64,000 nt of DNA from Yokenella regensburgei ATCC 49455 (GTDB lineage Bacteria; Pseudomonadota; Gammaproteobacteria; Enterobacterales; Enterobacteriaceae), in NCBI RefSeq assembly GCF_000735455.1, contig NZ_JMPS01000067.1:1-64000 (forward strand). Direction: 5' to 3'. A program made the translations under genes and the position numbers. The notes under the pieces are model-generated. The model did no database searches and was not told the origin of the DNA. It was given only the letters and a program-made list of their open reading frames with translations. Positions 9,679 to 18,590 of this stretch are shown here, in pieces (the first letter of the stretch is position 1; each line of letters starts with the position of its first letter).

Positions 9679-11574
9679 ATGCTAACTTATTTAATATCTT
9701 TACCAAGACCAATAAAACGAATCATTACGTTATCTATCGATGTTGTACTGCTCTTATGCGCGTTCTGGTTTGCGTTTTGGGTACGTATAGATTCACTGAC
9801 ACCGTTATATAGTACGCCGCATTGGCTATTGATATTTTCAATAATCGTCGTCACTTTGGCAATATTTGTCAGGCTGGGGCTGTACCGTGCAGTTATTCGC
9901 TATATTACGGCTAAGATTCTACTGGTCGTGGCAGTTGGTATGTGTATATCATCCATATTGCTGATTATTGCGGCGTTCTATACCAATCTTTATCTGCCGA
10001 GAACGATTCCATTCATTTACTTCTCATTTGGCTTACTGCTTATCGCCGGTTCAAGACTCGGAATGCGAATGCTGGTAAACCGCGGCATGAAGCGGGGCAC
10101 CCGAGTCGTCATTTACGGTGCTGGGGCGTCTGGTCGTCAGTTGCTGCCAGCGTTGAGCCAGATGGATGAATATTATCCGGTTGCATTTGTCGATGACAAC
10201 CGTGCCCTGCAGGGACAGGTTATTCACGGCGTCAGCGTCTTTGCACCAGAAAAACTGGCCTGGCTGGTTGAGAAATACGAAGCGAAGAAAATTTTGCTGG
10301 CGATGCCAAGTGCCAGTCGTGCCAGAAAAAATGAAGTGATTAAGACACTGGAAGGTTTACCTTGTGAGGTGCTTTCTATTCCTGGGATGGTCGACCTGGT
10401 AGAAGGTAAAGCGCGTATCGATGCGTTACGCAAAGTGGTCATCACCGATCTCCTGGGACGTGACCCTGTTTCGCCAATTCCGGAATTAGTATCCCGTAAT
10501 ATCAACGGGAAAACGGTTATGGTTACAGGTGCAGGCGGTTCCATTGGTTCTGAACTGTGCCGGCAGATAATCAAAAATAAGCCCGATCAGCTTATTCTGT
10601 TCGAGCTGTCAGAGTTCTCACTGTACTCCATTGATTCTGAACTGCGTAATCTGAATCTCAGCCAGGATTTGCAGGTTAAGATTTACCCAATTCTTGGCAA
10701 CGTGCAGGATAAAGAGCATCTCGAAAGATTAATTAAAGCATTCAACATCGACACGATTTATCACGCCGCGGCGTATAAACATGTGCCTCTTGTTGAGTTC
10801 AACGTCCTTGATGGCGTTCGCAATAATATCTTCGGTACTTTGTGCTGTGCCCAGGCGGCGGCGACCTGCGGTGTGGAAAACTTTGTTTTAATTTCCACCG
10901 ATAAAGCGGTACGACCTACAAATACAATGGGTGCGACCAAACGTATGGCGGAGTTGGTGCTGCAGGCATTAGCGAAGGAATACAGCAAGACCTGCTTTAG
11001 CATGGTTCGTTTTGGCAACGTGCTGGGTTCTTCGGGCTCAGTTGTGCCGCTGTTTGAAAAACAGATTGCCTCTGGTGGTCCGGTCACGTTGACTCACCAG
11101 GATATCACACGTTACTTCATGACTATCCCTGAGGCGGCGCAATTAGTGATTCAGGCAGGAGCGATGGGAACCGGCGGCGATGTTTTTGTTCTCGACATGG
11201 GTGAGCCGGTGAAAATTATCGATCTTGCGCACCGTATGATTGCGCTACAGGGGCTCTCCGTTCGCGATGACAAAAATCCGTACGGCGATATTGCGGTTAA
11301 AACGACGGGTTTGCGTCCGGGTGAAAAACTTTATGAAGAGTTGCTTATTGGCGACAATGTGTCCACGACGCAACACCCGCGTATTAAGACTGCTAACGAA
11401 GTGATGTTACCGTGGAGCGAGATGAGCGCTATTCTTGCGGATCTGGACAGTGCCTGTCGTGAATTTGACTACGAGCGGGTGCGTGAGATCTTACTGAAGG
11501 CACCAACAGCATTTAACCCTACTGATGGCATCTGTGACTTACTCTGGAAAGAAAAAACGGTTTCTACCCACTAA
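9679..11574 (+). CDS. WbpM/CapD-type membrane UDP-GlcNAc C6 dehydratase
   Basis: The 631-residue protein has four N-terminal membrane helices (to about residue 120). A first Rossmann domain follows ('VVIYGAGASGRQL', about residue 142), then a catalytic SDR domain starting 'VMVTGAGGSIGSE' (about residue 280). The usual SDR Tyr is replaced by Met in 'NTMGATK', as in WbpM, where an S-M-K triad replaces S-Y-K. WbpM-type enzymes turn UDP-GlcNAc into UDP-4-keto-6-deoxy-GlcNAc at the inner membrane. Together with the reductase at 7100 and the transferase at 8044 this makes a self-contained initiating-sugar module. Confidence 0.85.
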   Translation: MLTYLISLPRPIKRIITLSIDVVLLLCAFWFAFWVRIDSLTPLYSTPHWLLIFSIIVVTLAIFVRLGLYRAVIRYITAKILLVVAVGMCISSILLIIAAFYTNLYLPRTIPFIYFSFGLLLIAGSRLGMRMLVNRGMKRGTRVVIYGAGASGRQLLPALSQMDEYYPVAFVDDNRALQGQVIHGVSVFAPEKLAWLVEKYEAKKILLAMPSASRARKNEVIKTLEGLPCEVLSIPGMVDLVEGKARIDALRKVVITDLLGRDPVSPIPELVSRNINGKTVMVTGAGGSIGSELCRQIIKNKPDQLILFELSEFSLYSIDSELRNLNLSQDLQVKIYPILGNVQDKEHLERLIKAFNIDTIYHAAAYKHVPLVEFNVLDGVRNNIFGTLCCAQAAATCGVENFVLISTDKAVRPTNTMGATKRMAELVLQALAKEYSKTCFSMVRFGNVLGSSGSVVPLFEKQIASGGPVTLTHQDITRYFMTIPEAAQLVIQAGAMGTGGDVFVLDMGEPVKIIDLAHRMIALQGLSVRDDKNPYGDIAVKTTGLRPGEKLYEELLIGDNVSTTQHPRIKTANEVMLPWSEMSAILADLDSACREFDYERVREILLKAPTAFNPTDGICDLLWKEKTVSTH

Positions 11575-11610
11575 TCACTTTTGCAGCGTTGAGTGTTAAC
11601 TCTTTATTCA

Positions 11611-11635
11611 GGTTGGAAAGACGAGCTTTCCAACC
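11611..11635 (+). other. Stem-loop in the leader of rfbC
   Basis: GGTTGGAAAG (11611-11620) and CTTTCCAACC (11626-11635) form a perfect 10-bp stem with a 5-base loop, ending 12 bases before the rfbC start. There is no T-run, so it is unlikely to be an intrinsic terminator. It could stabilise or punctuate the polycistronic mRNA. Confidence 0.55.
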
Positions 11636-11647
11636 GAAGGAACAAAA

Positions 11648-12187
11648 ATGAACGTCATTAAAACACCTTTAAAAGACTGCGTTATTATCGAGCCAAAAGT
11701 TTTTGGCGACTCCCGGGGCTTTTTCCTGGAAGCATGGCATAAAGAAAAATATGAGCAGGCCGGAATTACAGGTAACTTTGTTCAGGACAACCGCTCTCGC
11801 TCGAGCCGTAACGTACTGCGCGGATTGCACTTTCAGCGCACTAAACCACAGGGTAAGTTAGTGAGCGTGATTAGTGGTGAAGTTTATGACGTTGCTGTGG
11901 ATCTTCGCCCGGGCTCCGAAACCTTTGGGCAATATGTTGGCGTTATTCTTTCTGGTGAGAAGAACAACCAGCTTTACGTTCCGCCTGGCTTTGCGCATGG
12001 CTTCTGTGTATTGAGCGAATATGCTGATTTTCATTACAAATGTACTGATTTCTACGATCCGTCAGACGAAGGCGGCATTATCTGGAACGATCCTGATATT
12101 GGTATTGAATGGCCTGTTACGTCGCCGCTGCTGTCTGATAAGGATATTAAATTAATGACTCTTGCTGAATACGGAAATTCATTATGA
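11648..12187 (+). CDS. rfbC: dTDP-4-dehydrorhamnose 3,5-epimerase RmlC/RfbC
   Basis: This 179-residue cupin-fold enzyme epimerises dTDP-4-keto-6-deoxyglucose at C3 and C5 in the rhamnose pathway. Family motifs are present: 'GDSRGFFLE' near the N-terminus, 'FVQDNRSRS', the catalytic-His segment 'LRGLHFQ' and 'YVPPGFAHGF'. The start ATG 11648 follows GAAGGAAC. The stop overlaps the start of the next gene by four bases (ATGA), which suggests that the downstream SDR acts on the RmlC product. Confidence 0.95.
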   Translation: MNVIKTPLKDCVIIEPKVFGDSRGFFLEAWHKEKYEQAGITGNFVQDNRSRSSRNVLRGLHFQRTKPQGKLVSVISGEVYDVAVDLRPGSETFGQYVGVILSGEKNNQLYVPPGFAHGFCVLSEYADFHYKCTDFYDPSDEGGIIWNDPDIGIEWPVTSPLLSDKDIKLMTLAEYGNSL

Positions 12188-13002
12188 AATCGCATTATAC
12201 GGTAATTGGTGGACGAGGATTTATCGGCAGTGAGATCGTCGAAAACCTGAAGGCGAAAGGTGAAACTGTGGTGGTGCCACCACGTGATGACGATTCATTA
12301 TTCAATAGCGAACTGGGTATCGTCATCTATGCTGCGGGTAATGGTGATTGTGCTAATACCCCGTTTGATGTTTATAAATCCAATACCGAACTGCTGGCAG
12401 CTCTTTTAGAAAAAGCCAGCTTTGATAAGCTCATCTATATTTCCTCAACTCGTCTTTATATGGAGCAAGAAGGAGCGAGTGAGTCGGATGATTTGACTGT
12501 ATGCACCAATGACAACAGAAGATTATTCAATCTTACTAAACTGGTGAGTGAAGAGCTGTGTCTAAAAAGTGCACGTGAAACAATTATTGTCAGACCTAGT
12601 AACGTCTACGGACTTGCGTTAAAGAGTAAATTATTCCTGCCAAGCATTATCAGAAATGCCATCTCTAACCATCATATTGATATGTATGTAGCTCCTGAAT
12701 ATGCAAAAGACTATGTTGCTGTTAGCGATGTTGCTGAGGTGATTTACCAAATCAGTCGTCACAGTCAGCATAAGATTTACAACATTGCTTCTGGTGTGAA
12801 CACCACGGCTGCAGATATTGCGGAGCTTATTTCAAATAAAACTGATTGCACCATCAAATGGCATGACGGTTTTAAGGGCGAATATTTCCCTCCTACGGAT
12901 AACTCGAGAACAGTCACTGAATATAGCCACACTTATCGGAACGTGCTGGCTGATATCGAAATAATGATTGATAATTTTAAAAAGATCATTACTGCGGTCT
13001 GA
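12184..13002 (+). CDS. Extended SDR family NAD(P)-dependent sugar epimerase/reductase, candidate substitute for RmlD
   Basis: The 272-residue protein has a Rossmann 'IGGRGFIGSEIV' start, a 'YISSTRLY' strand with the catalytic Ser/Thr region, and 'IVRPSNVYG', all usual for nucleotide-sugar SDRs. It is coupled by ATGA overlap to rfbC, so reduction of dTDP-4-keto-L-rhamnose (to a rhamnose or 6-deoxytalose form) is a reasonable inference since rfbD is absent. The canonical YxxxK reads F-N-L-T-K (about residues 117-121), so the catalytic Tyr appears to be Phe. That makes activity uncertain. Base composition is lower in GC than galF or gnd. Confidence 0.6.
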   Translation: MKSHYTVIGGRGFIGSEIVENLKAKGETVVVPPRDDDSLFNSELGIVIYAAGNGDCANTPFDVYKSNTELLAALLEKASFDKLIYISSTRLYMEQEGASESDDLTVCTNDNRRLFNLTKLVSEELCLKSARETIIVRPSNVYGLALKSKLFLPSIIRNAISNHHIDMYVAPEYAKDYVAVSDVAEVIYQISRHSQHKIYNIASGVNTTAADIAELISNKTDCTIKWHDGFKGEYFPPTDNSRTVTEYSHTYRNVLADIEIMIDNFKKIITAV

Positions 13003-13038
13003 TTTTACTATCAACCATAACAAGTTGGAGTTGTTCTC

Positions 13039-13575
13039 ATGTTTGATCTGGTAAAATCCGACATTCTTCGTTATTACCAATTAACCGGGCGTAATAAATC
13101 AACAGTTTCTTTCGGCGGTATCGTCGGCGCATTTTTGGGAATGAAAATGACACCGGTTATTCTGTATCGAATGAGTCATTTTTGCTTTAAGAAAAGAATT
13201 CCTATTGTTGGGAAGATCTTTGCATTAGTTAACTTTATCGTGTTCGGTGTTGAAATTGCGGCGAACTGCAAAATTGGCGGGGGATTCTTTATTCCTCACT
13301 CACAGGGTATCGTCATTGGTGCCTCTGAGATTGGCAAAAATGCAACGATATATCAGCAGGTTACCCTGGGCGCTAAGAACATCGATATTCCTTTCAACCA
13401 TGCTAACCGCCCGGTGCTTGGAGATAACGTTGTTGTTGCCTCCGGTGCTAAGATTCTCGGTGGAATACGTATTGGTGACAACGTTATCGTTGCTGCTAAT
13501 GCCGTTGTAATGCAATCTTGTGATAACAACGTGCTTTTGGTAGGGATCCCGGCTGTAGTTAAGAAGAGTATTTGA
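13039..13575 (+). CDS. Serine acetyltransferase-like hexapeptide-repeat acetyltransferase
   Basis: The 178-residue protein has an N-terminal helical part. From about residue 75 a left-handed beta-helix follows, with the CysE/LbH signature 'IGGGFFIPHSQGIVIGA', then 'YQQVTLGAKN' and 'VVVASGAKILGG'. Such short SAT-like proteins occur in many O-antigen loci and O-acetylate sugars using acetyl-CoA; true cysteine biosynthesis is unlikely here. ATG 13039 is preceded by AGTTGGAGTTGTTCTC. It lies between the SDR and the glycosyltransferase, with one base before the latter. The acceptor sugar cannot be inferred. Confidence 0.72.
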   Translation: MFDLVKSDILRYYQLTGRNKSTVSFGGIVGAFLGMKMTPVILYRMSHFCFKKRIPIVGKIFALVNFIVFGVEIAANCKIGGGFFIPHSQGIVIGASEIGKNATIYQQVTLGAKNIDIPFNHANRPVLGDNVVVASGAKILGGIRIGDNVIVAANAVVMQSCDNNVLLVGIPAVVKKSI

Positions 13576-13576
13576 A

Positions 13577-14587
13577 ATGAAAGTGTTGTTCCTGTGTCCT
13601 CGCTTTTTTAACTATGAAAACGAAATTTCTGATGCGTTAAGACGCGCCGGTGCGACTGTCGATTATTTTGATGAAAAACCATTTAACAATGTTTTCTTTA
13701 AAATAATTTTAAGGTTGTGGAAAAACAGTAATTTCATTCGCCGAATCTCAGATACCTACTTTGAGAAGATCCTTTCACAAGCGAACGAGCAATACGATTA
13801 TGTGATAGTATTGAAAGGCGAGTCTCTTGACAGAAAAAGTCTTTTAAAATTTAAAGAGAAATACAAGAGTGCAAAGTTTATTTATTACGCCTGGGACTCA
13901 ATTAAAAACTACCCTCATATCCAGGAATATTTGAATCTGTTTGACAGTGTGTTTACGTTCGATGATAACGATGCAAAAGCATATCATTATATGACGCATT
14001 TGCCATTATTCTTCTCACCGGATTTTGTTAATCACCATCAGCGGCCTTCATTGGAAGGGAAAAAACCAACCATTGCTTTCCTTGGTACTGTACACAGCGA
14101 CAGATATAAATTACTGGGTGAAATATATCAAAAACACAAGAATGATTATAATTTGAATTTCATTCTGTTTTTTCCTTCCATCGTTGTGTTGTCAGGTTTC
14201 TTAGTTGCAAATATTAAAGATGTTATGAAATACAGACTTTGCAACTTTACCATCCGTTCCCGGAATAAAGCTCAGATCGCAAAATTTTTCTCTGATGCAG
14301 ATGCCGTTCTTGATATACAGCATCCCAGGCAGTCTGGTTTGACGATGCGAACCATTGAGTGCTTACCGTTGAAACGTAAATTCATTACCACTAATGCTAA
14401 TGTTAAGGGTTATGATTTTTACTCGGTAAATAACTTTTATTTTATAGATCGTTCAGATGTTAAGATTGATGCTTCATTTTTCAGTATCCCGTATAACGAT
14501 GAGCATGCTGCTGTTATCGATAAATACAGTGTGGACTCTTGGGTAAGAACACTCTGTTCTGTTAAAGCTGAAAAAGCAGAGTTTTAA
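13577..14587 (+). CDS. CgeB-like glycosyltransferase
   Basis: The 336-residue protein starts 'MKVLFLCPRFFNYENEI'. It has the features of CgeB/GT1-like glycosyltransferases: a 'FIYYAWDSIKNYPHI' segment near residue 97, 'IAFLGTVHSDRYKLL' near 160, and a C-terminal 'QSGLTMRTIECL' nucleotide-sugar site. It is cytoplasmic with no signal peptide. It is the only recognisable non-initiating glycosyltransferase between galF and gnd, so it probably adds the dTDP-activated 6-deoxyhexose to the lipid-linked HexNAc. The gene is AT-rich, suggesting transfer. Its start lies directly after the acetyltransferase stop. Confidence 0.65.
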   Translation: MKVLFLCPRFFNYENEISDALRRAGATVDYFDEKPFNNVFFKIILRLWKNSNFIRRISDTYFEKILSQANEQYDYVIVLKGESLDRKSLLKFKEKYKSAKFIYYAWDSIKNYPHIQEYLNLFDSVFTFDDNDAKAYHYMTHLPLFFSPDFVNHHQRPSLEGKKPTIAFLGTVHSDRYKLLGEIYQKHKNDYNLNFILFFPSIVVLSGFLVANIKDVMKYRLCNFTIRSRNKAQIAKFFSDADAVLDIQHPRQSGLTMRTIECLPLKRKFITTNANVKGYDFYSVNNFYFIDRSDVKIDASFFSIPYNDEHAAVIDKYSVDSWVRTLCSVKAEKAEF

Positions 14588-14627
14588 CGTTATCTTTTTT
14601 GGAAGTATAGAGTATTGAGGTAGTGGA

Positions 14628-15497
14628 ATGAAGGGTATTATTCTTGCTGGCGGTTCAGGAACACGCTTGCATCCTATTACACGTGGTGTGTCCAAACAAC
14701 TTTTACCTATTTATGATAAACCAATGGTTTATTACCCAATGTCAGTGCTGATGCTTGCCGGCATTCGTGACATTTTATTGATTACCACTCCGGAAGATCT
14801 CCCATCATTCCAGCGCCTGCTGGGAGATGGAAGTCGCTTTGGCATTAATCTCTCTTATGAAGTGCAACCTTCACCGGATGGCCTGGCACAAGCTTTTATT
14901 ATCGGTGAGGAATTCATTGCAGGTGATAAGTGTGCTCTGGTGTTAGGCGATAATATTTTCTTTGGTCAGAGCTTTGGCCGTAAACTCGAGTCAGTGGTTG
15001 CCAGTGACGCTGGAGCAACGGTCTTTGGCTATCAGGTGATGGATCCGGAACGTTTCGGCGTTGTTGAATTTGATGACAAGTTCAAAGCCCTTAGCATTGA
15101 AGAAAAACCATTGAAACCTAAATCCAGCTGGGCTGTGACTGGCTTATATTTCTATGATGAAAACGTTGTTGAGATGGCCAAACAGGTTAAACCGTCTGAG
15201 CGTGGTGAGCTGGAGATAACAACACTGAACCAGATGTACCTTGAGAAAGGCGATCTGCAGGTTGAGTTGCTAGGCCGAGGATTCGCGTGGCTCGACACCG
15301 GCACCCATGACAGCCTCATTGAAGCCTCCCAGTTTATTCACACTATTGAGAAACGTCAGGGATTCAAAATCGCGTGTCTTGAGGAAATTGCCTATCGCAA
15401 AGGCTGGCTGACTGTAGAAGAGGTTATCGCCCATGGCAATGACATGGCGAAAACTAATTATGGTCAATACTTACTGAATTTGGTTAAAAACCAATAA
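14628..15497 (+). CDS. rfbA: Glucose-1-phosphate thymidylyltransferase RmlA/RfbA
   Basis: This 289-residue enzyme makes dTDP-glucose from dTTP and glucose-1-phosphate, the first step of the rml pathway, in the cytoplasm. It shows the nucleotidyltransferase signature '[16 protein letters not shown]', then '[16 protein letters not shown]' and '[11 protein letters not shown]', and '[10 protein letters not shown]' near the C-terminus. It is the last gene of the O-antigen locus. The 230-base gap to gnd holds a stem-loop and presumably the gnd promoter. Confidence 0.96.
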   Translation: MKGIILAGGSGTRLHPITRGVSKQLLPIYDKPMVYYPMSVLMLAGIRDILLITTPEDLPSFQRLLGDGSRFGINLSYEVQPSPDGLAQAFIIGEEFIAGDKCALVLGDNIFFGQSFGRKLESVVASDAGATVFGYQVMDPERFGVVEFDDKFKALSIEEKPLKPKSSWAVTGLYFYDENVVEMAKQVKPSERGELEITTLNQMYLEKGDLQVELLGRGFAWLDTGTHDSLIEASQFIHTIEKRQGFKIACLEEIAYRKGWLTVEEVIAHGNDMAKTNYGQYLLNLVKNQ

Positions 15498-15676
15498 TCA
15501 AATTCCATGCTGAACCCAACTCATATTTTATATTCAGAAGGCTGATCCGGTTTCTGGAAATTCCTAATTGCAGCGATACTTTAAACCCTGCAGTGGCTAT
15601 TGTTTTTACTGTGATCAGGGCCACAAATGCCTATCTCTGACCCTGATTTATGAGTTAAGATTCTTGCAAATTATAT

Positions 15677-15702
15677 CTGTCGGGGTTACCCGACCCCGAC
15701 AG
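15677..15702 (+). other. Perfect 10-bp stem-loop upstream of gnd
   Basis: CTGTCGGGGT (15677-15686) pairs with ACCCCGACAG (15693-15702) around a 6-base loop. It ends 25 bases before the gnd start, ahead of the ribosome site AGGAG. It lacks a T-run. It could be an mRNA-stabilising or regulatory structure in the gnd leader. Confidence 0.5.
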
Positions 15703-15727
15703 TGACCACACCTGACAGGAGTATGTA

Positions 15728-17134
15728 ATGTCCAAACAACAGATCGGCGTCGTCGGTATGGCAGTGATGGGGCGCAACCTGGCGCTCAACATCGAAAGCC
15801 GTGGTTACACCGTCTCCATCTTCAACCGCTCCCGTGAGAAGACTGAAGAAGTTGTTGCCGAGAATCCCGGCAAGAAGCTGGTTCCTTACTACACGGTAAA
15901 AGAGTTTGTCGAATCTCTGGAAACGCCGCGTCGTATCCTGTTAATGGTGAAAGCGGGTGCGGGTACCGATGCTGCAATCGACTCCCTGAAGCCGTTCCTT
16001 GATAAAGGCGACATCATCATTGATGGCGGTAATACCTTCTTCCAGGACACCATCCGTCGTAACCGCGAACTGTCTGAAGACGGTTTTAACTTCATCGGTA
16101 CCGGCGTTTCCGGTGGCGAAGAGGGCGCACTGAAGGGCCCATCCATCATGCCAGGCGGTCAGAAACACGCCTACGAGCTGGTTGCACCAATCCTGACCAA
16201 AATCGCTGCTGTAGCCGAAGACGGTGAGCCGTGCGTGACTTATATTGGTCCGGACGGAGCGGGTCACTATGTGAAAATGGTGCACAACGGTATCGAATAT
16301 GGCGATATGCAGCTGATTGCTGAAGCCTATTCCCTGTTGAAAGGTGGCCTGAACCTCTCTAACGAAGAACTGGCCCAGGTCTTCACTGAGTGGAACAACG
16401 GCGAGCTGAACAGCTACCTCATCGACATCACCAAAGACATTTTCACTAAGAAAGACGAAGAGGGTAAATACCTGGTCGACGTCATTCTTGATGAAGCCGC
16501 AAACAAAGGCACCGGTAAGTGGACCAGCCAGAGCTCTCTGGATCTTGGCGAGCCGCTGTCTCTTATCACTGAATCCGTATTTGCGCGTTACATCTCATCT
16601 CTGAAAGATCAGCGTGTTGCCGCTTCCAAAGTGCTGTCTGGCCCGAAAGCGCAGCCAGCAGGCGACAAAGCAGAGTTCGTTGAGAAAGTTCGCCGCGCAC
16701 TGTACCTCGGTAAAATCGTCTCTTACGCACAGGGCTTCTCTCAGCTGCGCGCCGCTTCCGACGAGCATAGCTGGGATCTGAACTACGGCGAAATCGCGAA
16801 GATCTTCCGCGCTGGCTGCATCATCCGCGCCCAGTTCCTGCAGAAAATCACCGACGCGTATGCGGAAAACAAAGACATCGCTAACCTGCTGCTGGCACCG
16901 TACTTCAAGAAAATTGCTGACGAATATCAGCAGGCGCTGCGTGATGTCGTGGCTTATGCAGTACAGAACGGTATTCCGGTACCGACCTTCTCAGCAGCCG
17001 TTGCCTACTATGACAGCTACCGCTCTGCGGTACTGCCAGCGAACCTGATTCAGGCTCAGCGCGACTATTTCGGTGCGCATACCTATAAGCGTACGGATAA
17101 AGAAGGTGTCTTCCACACCGAGTGGCTGGATTAA
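15728..17134 (+). CDS. gnd: 6-phosphogluconate dehydrogenase, decarboxylating
   Basis: The 468-residue protein is full length for the family. Gnd oxidises 6-phosphogluconate to ribulose-5-phosphate with NADP+ in the pentose phosphate pathway. The N-terminal Rossmann motif is '[15 protein letters not shown]'. The substrate site is '[11 protein letters not shown]' and the catalytic Lys-Asn segment is '[19 protein letters not shown]'. Gnd marks the right boundary of enterobacterial O-antigen loci. ATG 15728 follows CAGGAGTATGTA. A strong terminator follows. Confidence 0.98.
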   Translation: MSKQQIGVVGMAVMGRNLALNIESRGYTVSIFNRSREKTEEVVAENPGKKLVPYYTVKEFVESLETPRRILLMVKAGAGTDAAIDSLKPFLDKGDIIIDGGNTFFQDTIRRNRELSEDGFNFIGTGVSGGEEGALKGPSIMPGGQKHAYELVAPILTKIAAVAEDGEPCVTYIGPDGAGHYVKMVHNGIEYGDMQLIAEAYSLLKGGLNLSNEELAQVFTEWNNGELNSYLIDITKDIFTKKDEEGKYLVDVILDEAANKGTGKWTSQSSLDLGEPLSLITESVFARYISSLKDQRVAASKVLSGPKAQPAGDKAEFVEKVRRALYLGKIVSYAQGFSQLRAASDEHSWDLNYGEIAKIFRAGCIIRAQFLQKITDAYAENKDIANLLLAPYFKKIADEYQQALRDVVAYAVQNGIPVPTFSAAVAYYDSYRSAVLPANLIQAQRDYFGAHTYKRTDKEGVFHTEWLD

Positions 17135-17160
17135 TCTGATTTAATCTCCGTCACTTACTA

Positions 17161-17189
17161 AGCCCGAAGCTTGTCTTCGGGCTTTTTTG
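17161..17189 (+). terminator. Rho-independent terminator of gnd
   Basis: AGCCCGAAG (17161-17169) and CTTCGGGCT (17175-17183) form a 9-bp stem followed by a T-run, 26 bases after the gnd stop. Confidence 0.9.
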
Positions 17190-17372
17190 TGCCCGCTATT
17201 GCTGGGGTCTGGCAATATCGCTGAAATTGCTTTTCGTCAATCGAGGCTCAACGTCGTGCCCGGGGAGGGCGCTCTGCCTTGACAGTACCTCGTTGTAAGA
17301 GGTAAAAATCCCTGATTCTTGTGATGGCGAAGCGGCCATCCTTACGGTTTAACTCACATAAGTTGCTATCGA

Positions 17373-18539
17373 ATGAAAATAACAATTTCCGGTACTGGTT
17401 ACGTCGGCTTATCCAACGGCATCCTGATCGCCCAACACCATGAAGTGGTGGCACTGGACATCGTGCAGGCGAAGGTAGACATGCTTAACAAAAAGCAGTC
17501 GCCGATTGTTGATAAAGAGATTCAGGAATACCTGACCACTAAGCCGCTGAACTTCCGCGCGACCACCGACAAGCACGATGCCTACCGCAATGCGGACTAT
17601 GTGATTATTGCTACCCCGACCGATTACGATCCGAAAACCAACTACTTCAACACCTCTTCGGTTGAAGCGGTGATCCGTGATGTCACCGAAATCAATCCGA
17701 ACGCGGTGATGATTATCAAGTCGACCATCCCGGTAGGCTTTACCCAGTCAATCAAAGCACAGCTGGGTATTGATAACATTTTCTTCTCGCCGGAGTTCCT
17801 GCGTGAAGGCCGCGCCCTGTACGATAACCTGCATCCGTCACGCATCGTGATCGGCGAACGCTCCGAGCGTGCTGAACGCTTTGCCGCGCTGCTGCAGGAA
17901 GGCGCCATTAAGCAAAACATCCCGACGCTGTTCACAGACTCCACCGAAGCCGAAGCTATTAAGCTGTTCGCAAACACCTATCTTGCAATGCGTGTGGCCT
18001 ACTTCAATGAACTCGACAGCTATGCCGAAAGCCTGGGACTGAACTCAAAGCAGATCATCGAAGGCGTGTGCCTGGATCCGCGCATCGGCAACCACTACAA
18101 CAACCCGTCCTTCGGCTACGGTGGCTACTGTCTGCCGAAAGATACCAAGCAGCTGCTGGCTAACTATGACCAGGTGCCAAACAACCTGATTTCCGCCATT
18201 GTTGATGCTAACCGGACGCGTAAAGACTTCATCGCTGATTCGATTCTCGCGCGCCATCCGAAGGTGGTCGGGGTATACCGTCTGATTATGAAAAGCGGGT
18301 CTGATAACTTCCGTGCATCTTCCATTCAGGGGATCATGAAGCGTATCAAGGCGAAGGGTGTTACGGTCATTATTTATGAACCGGTGATGCCGGAAGATGA
18401 GTTCTTCCACTCCCGCGTGGTGCGAGATCTTGAAGCGTTTAAGCAGGAGGCCGATGTGATTATTTCTAACCGTATGGCCGAAGAACTGGAAGACGTTGCG
18501 GATAAAGTGTATACCCGCGATCTGTTTGGTAATGACTAA
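17373..18539 (+). CDS. ugd: UDP-glucose 6-dehydrogenase
   Basis: This 388-residue enzyme matches E. coli Ugd. It oxidises UDP-glucose twice to UDP-glucuronate, feeding colanic acid and aminoarabinose synthesis. The NAD fold starts '[18 protein letters not shown]'. The catalytic Cys lies in '[14 protein letters not shown]' and the conserved Lys in '[19 protein letters not shown]'. ATG 17373 was chosen because it directly starts the Rossmann strand. The gene has its own upstream region after the gnd terminator. The neighbouring uge on the other strand uses its product. Confidence 0.97.
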   Translation: MKITISGTGYVGLSNGILIAQHHEVVALDIVQAKVDMLNKKQSPIVDKEIQEYLTTKPLNFRATTDKHDAYRNADYVIIATPTDYDPKTNYFNTSSVEAVIRDVTEINPNAVMIIKSTIPVGFTQSIKAQLGIDNIFFSPEFLREGRALYDNLHPSRIVIGERSERAERFAALLQEGAIKQNIPTLFTDSTEAEAIKLFANTYLAMRVAYFNELDSYAESLGLNSKQIIEGVCLDPRIGNHYNNPSFGYGGYCLPKDTKQLLANYDQVPNNLISAIVDANRTRKDFIADSILARHPKVVGVYRLIMKSGSDNFRASSIQGIMKRIKAKGVTVIIYEPVMPEDEFFHSRVVRDLEAFKQEADVIISNRMAEELEDVADKVYTRDLFGND

Positions 18540-18561
18540 GTTACAATAAAATCGCTGCGAT

Positions 18562-18590
18562 AAAAAAGCCCTCATCAGAGGGCTTTTTTT
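18562..18590. terminator. Bidirectional terminator between ugd and uge
   Basis: The arms at 18562-18573 (six A then GCCCTC) and 18578-18589 (GAGGGC then six T) form a 12-bp stem with a 4-base loop. A- and T-runs on both sides allow termination of the convergent ugd and uge transcripts. It abuts the uge stop codon. Confidence 0.9.
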
